Shown: positions 32,308 through 40,015 of the stretch, piece after piece
Layout: every line of letters starts with the position of its first letter
Numbering within the stretch: position 1 is the stretch's first letter
Assembly (NCBI RefSeq): GCF_020907245.1
Contig: NZ_JAJJWH010000036.1
Span: 1-44,017 of the forward strand
Reading direction: 5' to 3'
DNA length: 44,017 bases
From: Pontibacter harenae
GTDB lineage: Bacteria > Bacteroidota > Bacteroidia > Cytophagales > Hymenobacteraceae
The notes under the pieces: model-generated
The model's input: the letters and a program-made list of their open reading frames with translations, nothing else
The model's database searches: none
Told to the model about the DNA's origin: nothing
Program-made: the position numbers and the translations under genes

Positions 32308-32343
32308 AAAAAGCCGCTGCTAAAACTTTAGCAGCGGCTTTTT
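32308..32343 (+). terminator. Terminator after rng
   Basis: A perfect 17-base stem beginning AAAAAGCCGCTGCTAAA, with an ACT loop and a T-run. Confidence 0.95.
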
Positions 32344-32437
32344 ACTTATAGTTGGTACAGGCTCAAGATGCAAGAGGAAACAGAGAGGCATCCTCTTTTA
32401 CTTTATTTGCACCGAGTAACAATCAAGTGACAATAAG

Positions 32438-33106
32438 TTAGAACTTAATACCAAAGTCAATGGAAACGCTGTTGTTCTTAACAGCTATGTTTTTATCTCC
32501 TAAAAGATCTTTATAGTAATCGTCGATGTTGGTAAGACCGCGGTGATAAGTAAGACCAGCTAATAATTTTGTGCTTTCGCCCAGCTGAAATTCTACACCC
32601 GTACCTAAAAGAGCGTCTACTTCAAAAATATTGAAGCGTTTGATTACCTTTTCACCATCAATCACTTTTCTATCGTTTACCTGCGCTGCTACTTTAGTAT
32701 TTAAAGAGCCTCCCACCTGAAAATATATAATAGTACCAGGGGCAACTTCGTTTGTAAATAGCTTCAGGGAAAGAGGTAGTTCTACATACTGCAGGGAGAT
32801 GTCATCCTGGCCAGAAGTAGTAGTGGTGCCGCCGCCATCTTGGCGCGTATAGCGGTAAGAAATCTCGCTACCTTTACTGCGGTACATCACACCCGTGCTG
32901 AAGGCATAATTTTGGGCAAAGAAGTAATCGGCTATCACACCAACACCAAGGCGTAACTTGTTACTTTCTTTGTTAAACTGATAGACGTCTTCCGCAATAA
33001 AACGGTTGCTTGCTATAGTGGGTGATACCTGCAAACCAATTTCTATTTGAGCCATAGCTGTAAGGCCAAAGCAAAGAAACAGCATTAAGAGTGTAAATTT
33101 CTTCAT
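32438..33106 (-). CDS. Outer-membrane beta-barrel protein, PorT-like
   Basis: 222 residues with a signal peptide (MKKFTLLMLFLCFGLTAMAQ) and a series of amphipathic strands ending in a terminal Phe (SVSIDFGIKF), typical of small outer-membrane barrels. Segments such as FSTGVMYRSKGSEISYRYT, ISLQYVELPLSLKLF and LLAGLTYHRGLTNI fit the Bacteroidetes porin-family barrels. Function unspecific. Divergent from gldB. Confidence 0.85.
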   Translation of the reverse strand: MKKFTLLMLFLCFGLTAMAQIEIGLQVSPTIASNRFIAEDVYQFNKESNKLRLGVGVIADYFFAQNYAFSTGVMYRSKGSEISYRYTRQDGGGTTTTSGQDDISLQYVELPLSLKLFTNEVAPGTIIYFQVGGSLNTKVAAQVNDRKVIDGEKVIKRFNIFEVDALLGTGVEFQLGESTKLLAGLTYHRGLTNIDDYYKDLLGDKNIAVKNNSVSIDFGIKF

Positions 33107-33156
33107 GTGTGTAGTTAAATAAGTAATTGTGTTACCTTAAATACGTAACAACCTTC

Positions 33157-33164
33157 TATTTTTG
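33157..33164 (+). promoter_or_regulatory. -7 promoter box for gldB
   Basis: TATTTTTG, exact TAnnTTTG, 17 bases before the gldB ATG, in the 75-base gap between divergent genes. Confidence 0.55.
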
Positions 33165-33181
33165 TACAAATATAAACTATA

Positions 33182-34183
33182 ATGTATTATCGAATTCTAG
33201 TATTTGCCCTTCTTCTTTTTGCTTACGGATGTAAGGAGAAGGGTTGTGAACTTCCAGATGAAATCGCGGAAGTGGCTGTGGATGTGAATATTGAGCGTTT
33301 GGAAAAACCTTTTTTTTCAGCTGAATCCAAGCAGGACATTGCACAGTTTCTTAGCCAAAACAATTTATTTGCTGCTAAATATTTGCAACGGAATCAGTAC
33401 CCTTCTGACTCGTTGCTGCTAAATCCTCTGTATGCGTTATCGCAGAATGAGGCGCTGGATACACTCTACCAGGAGGCTACTCAAACCTTTGGCGATATGG
33501 GAGAAGAGCGGCAGAAACTAGAGACTGCATTTAAGGTGATAAAGTACCATTACCCAGAGTTTGAAGTTCCAGAGGTGAAAACGTTCGTGACGGGATTAGG
33601 GAGTATGGGTGCCGACTTGTTTGTGTCAGATAGCCTGATAGTTTTTGGCCTTGATTATTTTATTGGCGAAGGAGCTACATACAGGCCACAGGCATATGAT
33701 TACATTCTGCAGCGCTACAAGCGGGAGAACATGGTGCCATCTGCTATGCTATTACTTTCAAACAGGTTTAATAAAACTAACTTCGCCGACAGAACTTTAT
33801 TAGCTGAAATGATAAACGTAGGCAAAGCGTATTATTTTGTTAAAAGTGCTATGCCTTGTGTCGCTGATTCAGCCATTATTGGGTTTACGGGGCAGCAGAT
33901 AGCTGATGTAAACTATAACGAAGGCCGTGTTTGGGCACATTTCATTGAAAAGAGCCTGTTGTACGAGAAGAGTCCTGTAGTACTTAACAGATACATTGGC
34001 GAACGGCCAAATGTGCCAGAAATAGACGCAAAAGCTCCTGGCAGAGTAGGAGCTTGGGTAGGCTGGCAGATCGTTAAAAAGTATATGGAACGTCACCCAG
34101 AGGTAACTCTTCCTGAACTGATGGCTGAAACAGACGCATCAAAAATCTTTAACGAATCGAAGTACAGGCCAGAGAGGAGGTAG
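33182..34183 (+). CDS. gldB: Gliding motility lipoprotein GldB
   Basis: 333-residue lipoprotein (lipobox FAYGC, C17) required for gliding. Conserved segments: VDVNIERLEKPFF, TGLGSMGADLFVSDSLIVFGLDYFIG, VWAHFIEKSLLYEKSP and PGRVGAWVGWQIVKKYM. Its mechanism is unclear. It probably shares a transcript with the glycosyltransferase 51 bases downstream. It is in a different transcription unit from gldD/gldE. Confidence 0.92.
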   Translation: MYYRILVFALLLFAYGCKEKGCELPDEIAEVAVDVNIERLEKPFFSAESKQDIAQFLSQNNLFAAKYLQRNQYPSDSLLLNPLYALSQNEALDTLYQEATQTFGDMGEERQKLETAFKVIKYHYPEFEVPEVKTFVTGLGSMGADLFVSDSLIVFGLDYFIGEGATYRPQAYDYILQRYKRENMVPSAMLLLSNRFNKTNFADRTLLAEMINVGKAYYFVKSAMPCVADSAIIGFTGQQIADVNYNEGRVWAHFIEKSLLYEKSPVVLNRYIGERPNVPEIDAKAPGRVGAWVGWQIVKKYMERHPEVTLPELMAETDASKIFNESKYRPERR

Positions 34184-34234
34184 GTATTTTAATTTGTTAC
34201 CTGCAGTAGTTGCTACACAGGCCTTACCATTCTC

Positions 34235-35437
34235 ATGCAGATTACGATACTAAACCAGCACCATACCAATCCTGATTGCCCCGCCACCAGCCGCCATTAT
34301 TCTTTTTTGGAGCAGTTGACGAAAAGGCATAAGGTGACTTTAGTGACTACTGATGGCTGGAGATCTGCACGCATTACAAACAACTATAGCTGGGTGCCAG
34401 AAGGGGTTGAATTACATGAGAGCACGGTGCCTTATGCAAACAAAATGGGCGTGGTGCAGCGCCTGAAATCCTTTGCAGGCTTTGCTGCATTTAGCTTCAA
34501 GAAAGCAATGGAGCTTCCTAAACCAGACATAATTTGGGCAGTATCTACACCGCTTTCAACACCCTGGGTGGCAGCACAGGTAGCAAAGTTACGAGGTGTG
34601 CCATGGGTTTTTGAAGTACAGGATTTGTGGCCAAAGTTTCCGATTGAAATGGGAGCCGTAAAAAACAAATGGCTACAGCAGCGGCTTTATGTATTAGAGA
34701 AAAGTCTCTACAAAAGTGCGGCTCACATAATCACGCTATCGCCTAATATGACAGATTATGTAGCAAGCCTTGGCATCAGCAGGGACAAGATTACAACAAA
34801 TTACAACGGTACTGATTTAAACATGATAGCGGCTGTAAAGCCTGCCGCGGTTGAACTGCTTCGGGAGAGGTACCAGTTAGAAGGTAAACGGGTAGTGCTG
34901 TATGCAGGCACCTATGGCCGCGCAAATGACATCCCTACCTTGATGAAGGCTATTGAGGTACTAGCCTCGGAGCCAGAGATAAAATTTGTTTTTACGGGTA
35001 GCGGATACTATGAGCCACAACTTCAGGAGCTGGCAGCGCGAATGCCTAACCTGCTGCTTTTGCCACCGCAGAACCGTCAGGACACTTTTGAGCTGTTTAA
35101 GCTAGCCGATCTGTCCTTAGTAACTTTCAGCAATTTACCAGTTTTGGCCGCTAATTCACCCGCAAAGTTCTACGATAGTCTGGGCTGTGGTACGCCTGTT
35201 ATCGTTACCAACCCTGGCTGGACTAATAGCTTTGTCCAAAAGTATAATGTGGGGTGGTACACACCAGCCGAGCAGCATGAGCTTCTGGCACAGACAATAA
35301 AAAGCGCACTTGCAGATGCAGCGATCCTTCAGAAAAAAGGAGCGAACGGAGCTATTATAGCCAAGGAAATATTTGACAGACAAATGCTCGTAACAAAGGT
35401 GGAACAGGTTTTACAAAGAGCACAGCAACAATCGTAA
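34235..35437 (+). CDS. Family 4 glycosyltransferase (WbuB-like)
   Basis: 400 residues, GT-B fold: an N-terminal domain (ITILNQHHTNPDCPATSRHYSF...) and a C-terminal nucleotide-sugar domain with VVLYAGTYGRANDI, FVFTGSGYYEPQLQEL and GCGTPVIVTNPG. Similar proteins transfer amino sugars in O-antigen or capsule synthesis. The last codons form one arm of a long inverted repeat (35395-35468), probably the terminator. Confidence 0.9.
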   Translation: MQITILNQHHTNPDCPATSRHYSFLEQLTKRHKVTLVTTDGWRSARITNNYSWVPEGVELHESTVPYANKMGVVQRLKSFAGFAAFSFKKAMELPKPDIIWAVSTPLSTPWVAAQVAKLRGVPWVFEVQDLWPKFPIEMGAVKNKWLQQRLYVLEKSLYKSAAHIITLSPNMTDYVASLGISRDKITTNYNGTDLNMIAAVKPAAVELLRERYQLEGKRVVLYAGTYGRANDIPTLMKAIEVLASEPEIKFVFTGSGYYEPQLQELAARMPNLLLLPPQNRQDTFELFKLADLSLVTFSNLPVLAANSPAKFYDSLGCGTPVIVTNPGWTNSFVQKYNVGWYTPAEQHELLAQTIKSALADAAILQKKGANGAIIAKEIFDRQMLVTKVEQVLQRAQQQS

Positions 35438-35472
35438 AAACTTCTGTTTCATTACCTGTTCCACCTTTTTTT
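35395..35472 (+). terminator. Long-loop terminator whose upstream arm is coding
   Basis: AAAGGTGGAACAGGT (35395-35409, inside the GT4 gene, encoding its KVEQV region) pairs perfectly with ACCTGTTCCACCTTT (35454-35468), followed by T. The loop of 44 bases is unusually long and contains the stop codon, so this may be a terminator or an inverted duplication. Confidence 0.55.
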
Positions 35473-35484
35473 CATAAGCTGCTA

Positions 35485-35778
35485 CTATCCTTCAAAGCCC
35501 TCTACTACCAGCATTTTAGTGTTGGAGGCGCTCTGCCTAATAGCTTTTGCTTTCGAATATTCAGGTGAGTTCCACCAGGTTTTTGCCCGCTCTACACTAG
35601 GAAATTCCAGCACCACAAGGCGCTGCGGTTGCCAACCGCCCTCTAAGCTTTCGGTGGTGCCACCTCTAACTACAAACTTGCCCTCATAAGGTGCAAGCGA
35701 GGCTGGTGTCAGTTTTTTATAATCTTCGTAAGTGGCTGGGTCGGTAACGTCTATCTCAACAATAATATAAGCAGGCAT
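35485..35778 (-). CDS. DUF1330 family protein
   Basis: 97 residues starting at ATG 35776-35778 (MPAYIIVEIDVTDPATYEDYKKLTPASLAPYEGKFVVRGG). A longer upstream start is open but adds 45 residues of non-family sequence. The dimeric ferredoxin-like DUF1330 signature includes WQPQRLVVLEFPSVERAKTWWNSPEYSKAK. Function unknown; likely a small soluble enzyme or binding protein. Confidence 0.9.
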   Translation of the reverse strand: MPAYIIVEIDVTDPATYEDYKKLTPASLAPYEGKFVVRGGTTESLEGGWQPQRLVVLEFPSVERAKTWWNSPEYSKAKAIRQSASNTKMLVVEGFEG

Positions 35779-35931
35779 ATTAATTAGGTTTATTTTCCCT
35801 AATGATACAAAGTGCAGGAGAAATATACAAGCTACAGTTGTGTCTTCCTTTACAAATGAATGTTGGTTTCTTATGGATGAATTATTAGACTGTTCTATGC
35901 TTGTTTCACACATGAGGCACCCTCTCCCTTT

Positions 35932-36417
35932 CTAACCTTCTACCTTTTTAACTTCATTTAGCTGTTTCACCATCAGCAAACGGGGAGTGCCATCTAGATA
36001 ATAATCTTGTTGTGCCTCTGTTTTAACGAAGCCAGATTTCTCGTAAATTCTTATGGCAGAAGCGTTTTCAGGATGTACGGTAAGCGTAATTTTGCTGGCT
36101 CCCTTCGCTGCTATGTCATTTAGCAGCTCCTGTTGTAGTTTCTGTCCGATTTGTTTCCCTCTATGGCCTGGCATCACGCCAAGAGAAAGAACCCAGGCTT
36201 CGGCGGTTTCCTGGTTATAGTGGCCGATGGTATAGCCTACAGTTTCTTCTGCCAGGGCAGCTACTTTTACTAAACCGTTTGTAATGTCCAAAAACTGGCG
36301 CAGCACAAATACAGGATAGCTTTCATAGTTAAATAAATGCTTATCAATCTTTCGGATGGCTAGCAGGTCATCAAGATTAGCTTTTCTGATGGATAAGTTA
36401 TGAGAAGTTATTGGCAT
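35932..36417 (-). CDS. GNAT-family N-acetyltransferase
   Basis: 161 residues from ATG 36415-36417 (MPITSHNLSIRKANLDDLLAIRKID); a GTG 18 bases upstream is less likely. The acetyl-CoA loop V-M-P-G-H-R-G-K-Q-I-G is present, with NASAIRIYEKSGFVKT near the end, as in RimI-type enzymes that acetylate ribosomal protein or peptide N-termini. Substrate unknown. Its end overlaps two heptamer-like units (35933-35946), and its upstream side carries an AAAGTNN array (36459-36479), in inverted orientation. Confidence 0.88.
   Translation of the reverse strand: MPITSHNLSIRKANLDDLLAIRKIDKHLFNYESYPVFVLRQFLDITNGLVKVAALAEETVGYTIGHYNQETAEAWVLSLGVMPGHRGKQIGQKLQQELLNDIAAKGASKITLTVHPENASAIRIYEKSGFVKTEAQQDYYLDGTPRLLMVKQLNEVKKVEG
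35933..35946 (-). repeat. Two heptamer units (NNACCTT)
   Basis: TAACCTT and CTACCTT are directly adjacent, at the 3' end of the acetyltransferase gene. In reverse complement they read AAGGTNN, close to the AAAGTNN word at 36459-36479 on the other side of the gene. Confidence 0.4.
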
Positions 36418-36458
36418 AGGAGTAGCCTGTAACACTGCTAAAAAGCGGTGGCACAGGT

Positions 36459-36479
36459 AAAGTAGAAAGTCAAAAGTTT
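36459..36479 (+). repeat. Heptamer array AAAGTNN x3
   Basis: AAAGTAG, AAAGTCA and AAAGTTT follow one another without gaps between the GNAT gene and msrB. The same word occurs twice at 10939-10952. Confidence 0.7.
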
Positions 36480-36484
36480 AGATC

Positions 36485-37039
36485 TTATCTGAAGGCAGGA
36501 TTTACGTCTGGTTCGAAATCGAGCACAGCCGAATTCATGCAGAAACGCTTGCCTGTTGGCGGCGGACCATCATCAAAAATATGACCTAAGTGTGCATCGC
36601 AGCGGCCACACAGTACTTCAATCCTGACCATTCCAAGTGAGTTGTCTTGCTCATAAGCGACGCTTGTTGCACGCAGTTCCTGATAGAAACTTGGCCAACC
36701 GCACTGGCTGTCGTATTTGGTATCTGATTTAAAAAGTGCATTGCCACACGCTGCGCAGTAATAGGTACCTACTCCATGATGGTCCCAGAACTTGCCAGTA
36801 TAAGCCCTTTCAGTAGCCTTTCCGCGTGCTATTCTATACACATCTGCCGACAACACTTTTCGCCAGGTTGCATCGGGGAGGTTCAGTTTTGTGGTATCGG
36901 TACGGGAGTAATAGGGGTTCTTAAGATTTTGCGCTGCTTCGCTTACCTGAAGTTCAGCGGCAGTAGTATTTTCTGTTGTGGGTTGGCAGCCAAACAAAGA
37001 GAAGGTAACCAGGATAAAGGATAAAAAGAGTCGCTCCAT
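36485..37039 (-). CDS. msrB: Peptide-methionine (R)-S-oxide reductase, lipoprotein form
   Basis: 184 residues. MsrB reduces methionine-R-sulfoxide in proteins. Zinc ligands C95, C98, C144 and C147 (CAAC and CGRC), CGWPSF motif and catalytic C167 in KRFCMNS are present. The N-terminus has a signal peptide with lipobox SLFGC (C18), so this copy is exported and lipid-anchored, presumably repairing envelope proteins. No MsrA domain is fused. Confidence 0.95.
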   Translation of the reverse strand: MERLFLSFILVTFSLFGCQPTTENTTAAELQVSEAAQNLKNPYYSRTDTTKLNLPDATWRKVLSADVYRIARGKATERAYTGKFWDHHGVGTYYCAACGNALFKSDTKYDSQCGWPSFYQELRATSVAYEQDNSLGMVRIEVLCGRCDAHLGHIFDDGPPPTGKRFCMNSAVLDFEPDVNPAFR

Positions 37040-37287
37040 TTTATGATTTTAAGTGCAGTACTAACGAAATGCATGCTAACCTGGATTTATATGCCAGCTT
37101 AGCTGTGGTTTAAACTGTATAGTTTCTTAACCTATTTGTGGCGGAGAAAGTGCCACTAATTTCTCTTGTCGGTACTGCTGCTCTACTCTATTTTGCCAGT
37201 GCCAAAGCTTTGAGCCTTCATCTGCCCTAGCCTCTTTGTAAGGGAGCTATAGCAAAGGCTCAACATCTGTTGTAAATGCAGGATTGT

Positions 37288-37626
37288 TTAGTTCTGCATA
37301 ACTGGCCTTAGCTCCACACTTCCACCAGTTTTAAAGATAGGGCATTGGCGGGCAATTTCTATAGCCTGTTCGTCTGAGGTGGCTTTGATGATAAAATAGC
37401 CGCTGATAGCTTCTTTACTTTCCACGAAGGGACCATCCGTTAAAAGTGCATCTTTGGTAATATGATAGCCTCCGAAGCCCAGTGGATCGCCGGCTACGAA
37501 CTGGTCGGCTTGCGTTAGCTCCTCTACCCACTGCATGTATTGTTGCATGTCGGCTTCCATTTGCTCGGGAGTAAGTTGCTGTGCTGCCTGTAAATCTTCC
37601 TTCAGAAAAAGCATGTATTGTTTCAT
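37288..37626 (-). CDS. YCII-related (DGPF) protein
   Basis: 112 residues from ATG 37624-37626 (MKQYMLFLKEDLQAAQQ). A longer frame exists upstream but gives a non-family extension. The DGPF motif is present (TDGPFVESKEAISGYFIIKATS), as in YCII-related proteins often found near ECF sigma factors. No ECF sigma lies beside it here. Function unknown; alpha/beta ferredoxin-like fold. Confidence 0.9.
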   Translation of the reverse strand: MKQYMLFLKEDLQAAQQLTPEQMEADMQQYMQWVEELTQADQFVAGDPLGFGGYHITKDALLTDGPFVESKEAISGYFIIKATSDEQAIEIARQCPIFKTGGSVELRPVMQN

Positions 37627-37844
37627 CTTGGCTGTTATTTTAAAGGTTAGAAATTTTCGTAAGAGGTGGCATATTTTATCAGTTTGCTGTCGTGTTTCAA
37701 TCATGCTGATTGAAGGTGCTATGGGTTGCAAAAGAGTAGCGGTGGTAGCAAAGCGTAGTGCAGATGTTTGTTCATAATGTTTTACTTATAGACAAACACA
37801 CCTGCCTAATAAAGATATTAGAGCTGAGATTTTTTGTAGCATGC

Positions 37845-38363
37845 TTACTTCCCATTGGGCAAGAAAACAGGTTGCTGCTTAGCTGGAATTACAAGGGCAG
37901 TGTTAAAATCAGGGAAAATGGTTTTTAAGGTGACTTCGTCTACTTGGGCAAGATCTAGAAAGGACCATTTGGTGCCATTGTCTTTCGAGATGCAGAGTAA
38001 GCTGCTGGTATTCGAAACCGTGCCGTTGGGAAGTTTAAGTACAGTTTTCTGAGGCAGAATGCAGTGCAGTTCGTTTCCTGCTTTTACTACCTGGCTTGGC
38101 TCCCCTAGTGTTACTTCCTGTATCGTGGCTCCCTGTGCAGCCATTTCTTCCATAGCCGACGATATCATGCTAATCATCTTTTCCTTGCCGCCCATCTGCG
38201 CCACTACCCACGGGTAAGTATAGTCAGCCATTAGCTCATAGTTCTTCTGAAAAACGGCATCAGACATGGCTTGTGCCTGCCTCTTTATATTTTCAGATTG
38301 CTTTTGAGCATGAGCGCTTATCATCAACAGGAAGAATAGCGGAAGTAGGAAAAGTTTTTTCAT
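37845..38363 (-). CDS. Secreted protein of unknown function
   Basis: 172 residues with signal peptide (MKKLFLLPLFFLLMISAHAQ). Mature part KQSENIKRQAQAMSDAVFQKNYELMADYTYPWVVAQMGGKEKMISMI resembles NTF2/SnoaL-like small alpha+beta domains, but I cannot assign a family. It stands alone. Confidence 0.75.
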   Translation of the reverse strand: MKKLFLLPLFFLLMISAHAQKQSENIKRQAQAMSDAVFQKNYELMADYTYPWVVAQMGGKEKMISMISSAMEEMAAQGATIQEVTLGEPSQVVKAGNELHCILPQKTVLKLPNGTVSNTSSLLCISKDNGTKWSFLDLAQVDEVTLKTIFPDFNTALVIPAKQQPVFLPNGK

Positions 38364-38609
38364 GGATGAGAGAAACAGTTTTATAGTGTTAACAAAATGA
38401 AAGATAGCGTTTTTGCATTTGTATCGCTACACTTTTTATGTCTGATAGCTGCCGAGGGAAGCATATTTTTTTTAGCTGTGAAAGCTACTTGATGTGATAA
38501 CTTTAATTTCTGGCATGAGCTTTGGTATTAGGTCATCAAGAAGAGCATAGAACCAGGCCTGGACAATTGCTTTGGAAGTGTTGACCACAACTTTAATAAG
38601 AGAAAGAAG

Positions 38610-39101
38610 ATGAAAAAGGTTATTGTAATGCTAGCCCTGGGTGTTATGGTTGCAGGAAGTTCTTTTGCACAAAACGCCCCACAAAAAGAAATAAAAGCCC
38701 GTACCGAGCAAAGAGCTGATAAAGGTGCCAGAAAATATAAGTCTAAAGACAAGAAAAGCCCAGAAGAAAGAGCGCAGCTAAAAACAGACAGGCTGAGCCA
38801 AAAGCTGGAGCTGAATAAATCGCAGACTAAAAAGCTACAGGCCCTTAACCTGAAGCATGAAAAGGAAATGGAAGCAATGCGTGGCAAAAGAAGCAATGCC
38901 AGCGACCGTGGCCAAATACGTAGCGAGATGCAGACCCGCCGCGCGAAATGGAATGATGAACTAAAAGACATCCTTACTAAAAAGCAATATGCTAAATATG
39001 AGGCCGATCAGAAAGAGATGAGAGCTCGTATGGAAAGCAGGAGAGACCACCAAGGCAAAGATTTTAAAGGAAGAAGTGCTCAGCGTCCGCAAAGAAGCTA
39101 A
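38610..39101 (+). CDS. Small secreted basic helical protein, CpxP/Spy-like
   Basis: 163 residues: signal peptide MKKVIVMLALGVMVAGSSFAQ, then a helical region rich in Lys, Arg, Glu and Gln (RLSQKLELNKSQTKKLQALNLKHEKEMEAMRGKR and KWNDELKDILTKKQYAKYEADQKEMR). The spacing of LxLxxxQ/KYE segments resembles the LTxxQ motifs of periplasmic CpxP/Spy-like proteins, without a firm family match. A strong terminator follows. Confidence 0.75.
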   Translation: MKKVIVMLALGVMVAGSSFAQNAPQKEIKARTEQRADKGARKYKSKDKKSPEERAQLKTDRLSQKLELNKSQTKKLQALNLKHEKEMEAMRGKRSNASDRGQIRSEMQTRRAKWNDELKDILTKKQYAKYEADQKEMRARMESRRDHQGKDFKGRSAQRPQRS

Positions 39102-39123
39102 GGCGTTAGTTAGTACAACTGGC

Positions 39124-39153
39124 AAAAGGCAAGCGATAGCGCTTGCCTTTTTT
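39124..39153 (+). terminator. Terminator after the CpxP-like gene
   Basis: Perfect 12-base stem (AAAAGGCAAGCG and complement), ATAG loop, six T. Confidence 0.93.
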
Positions 39154-39241
39154 GTTTAGTACGAGTTGCACAGAGACCTGCTGTGCCCGATAACCTTGCC
39201 TAGCCCACTTTCGCTATACCTATAGGACCTATACGATAGCT

Positions 39242-40012
39242 ATGCAGCGATTTTACACCTGGCTACTGTTGCTTTTACTTGTGAGTGCCTGTACAGAGAA
39301 AGAGGCAGAAAAGACCTCTACATCTACACAAGCTTCTGAAAACGATGCCATTTTTTATGCTTCGCTGAACCAAGCTATACACCTTGGCCAATACAATGGA
39401 GTGCTCACGGTAAAAGAACTGAAACAGCATGGCAGCTTAGGCGTGGGCAGCACGGCCAGGCTGGTAGAGGAGTTGGTGATAATAAAGGGTGTGGCTTACG
39501 GTATACCAGCAAACGGAAATGCGCGTGAGTTGCCTGACAGTACGAAAGTAGCCTTTGCGGCTATTAAAAACTTTGAGCCAGACGATCAACTGAGTATTGA
39601 CAGGCGTTTAACGCTGAAAGAATTGGAGGCTTACCTGGATTCTGTTATCACGAAGAATACCTTTGCTGCCATTAGAGTACGAGGCAAGTTTTCTTCCATT
39701 ACCTACCGTACGTTTAATCCGCAGGACAAGCCGTTCCGCCCGACCGATGATGTACCAGAGGTTGTTTATAACCGCAGCGACATACAAGGTACGATGGCAG
39801 GCTTTTTCACCCCACAATCGGCAGAGGTACTTAACAGCCCAGTTTACCATTTCCATTTTGTAGACCAGAACAGAACTACAGGAGGGCATGTAAAGGATTT
39901 TGTGGCAGATCAGCTGGACATAGAAATAGATTATGCCAATGAGTTAAATGTACGGCTTCCAGACCCTGCTTTACTGCGACACATTGATTTGAATAAATCT
40001 GTATCGGAGTAG
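39242..40012 (+). CDS. Acetolactate decarboxylase, exported lipoprotein form
   Basis: 256 residues. Converts acetolactate to acetoin. Zinc ligands fit the family: YHFHFVDQNRTTGGH gives H203, H205 and H216. The N-terminus has a signal peptide with lipobox VSAC (C17), so it would be a membrane-anchored envelope protein, which is unusual for an enzyme of pyruvate-derived acetoin formation. No acetolactate synthase gene is visible nearby. Confidence 0.9.
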   Translation: MQRFYTWLLLLLLVSACTEKEAEKTSTSTQASENDAIFYASLNQAIHLGQYNGVLTVKELKQHGSLGVGSTARLVEELVIIKGVAYGIPANGNARELPDSTKVAFAAIKNFEPDDQLSIDRRLTLKELEAYLDSVITKNTFAAIRVRGKFSSITYRTFNPQDKPFRPTDDVPEVVYNRSDIQGTMAGFFTPQSAEVLNSPVYHFHFVDQNRTTGGHVKDFVADQLDIEIDYANELNVRLPDPALLRHIDLNKSVSE

Positions 40013-40015
40013 CTG

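Noticed and set aside
37210..37263. Inverted repeat TTGAGCCTT / AAGGCTCAA downstream of the YCII-related gene
   Set aside because: The loop is long, there is no U-tract and it has no partner copies; possibly structural but not supported as a terminator.
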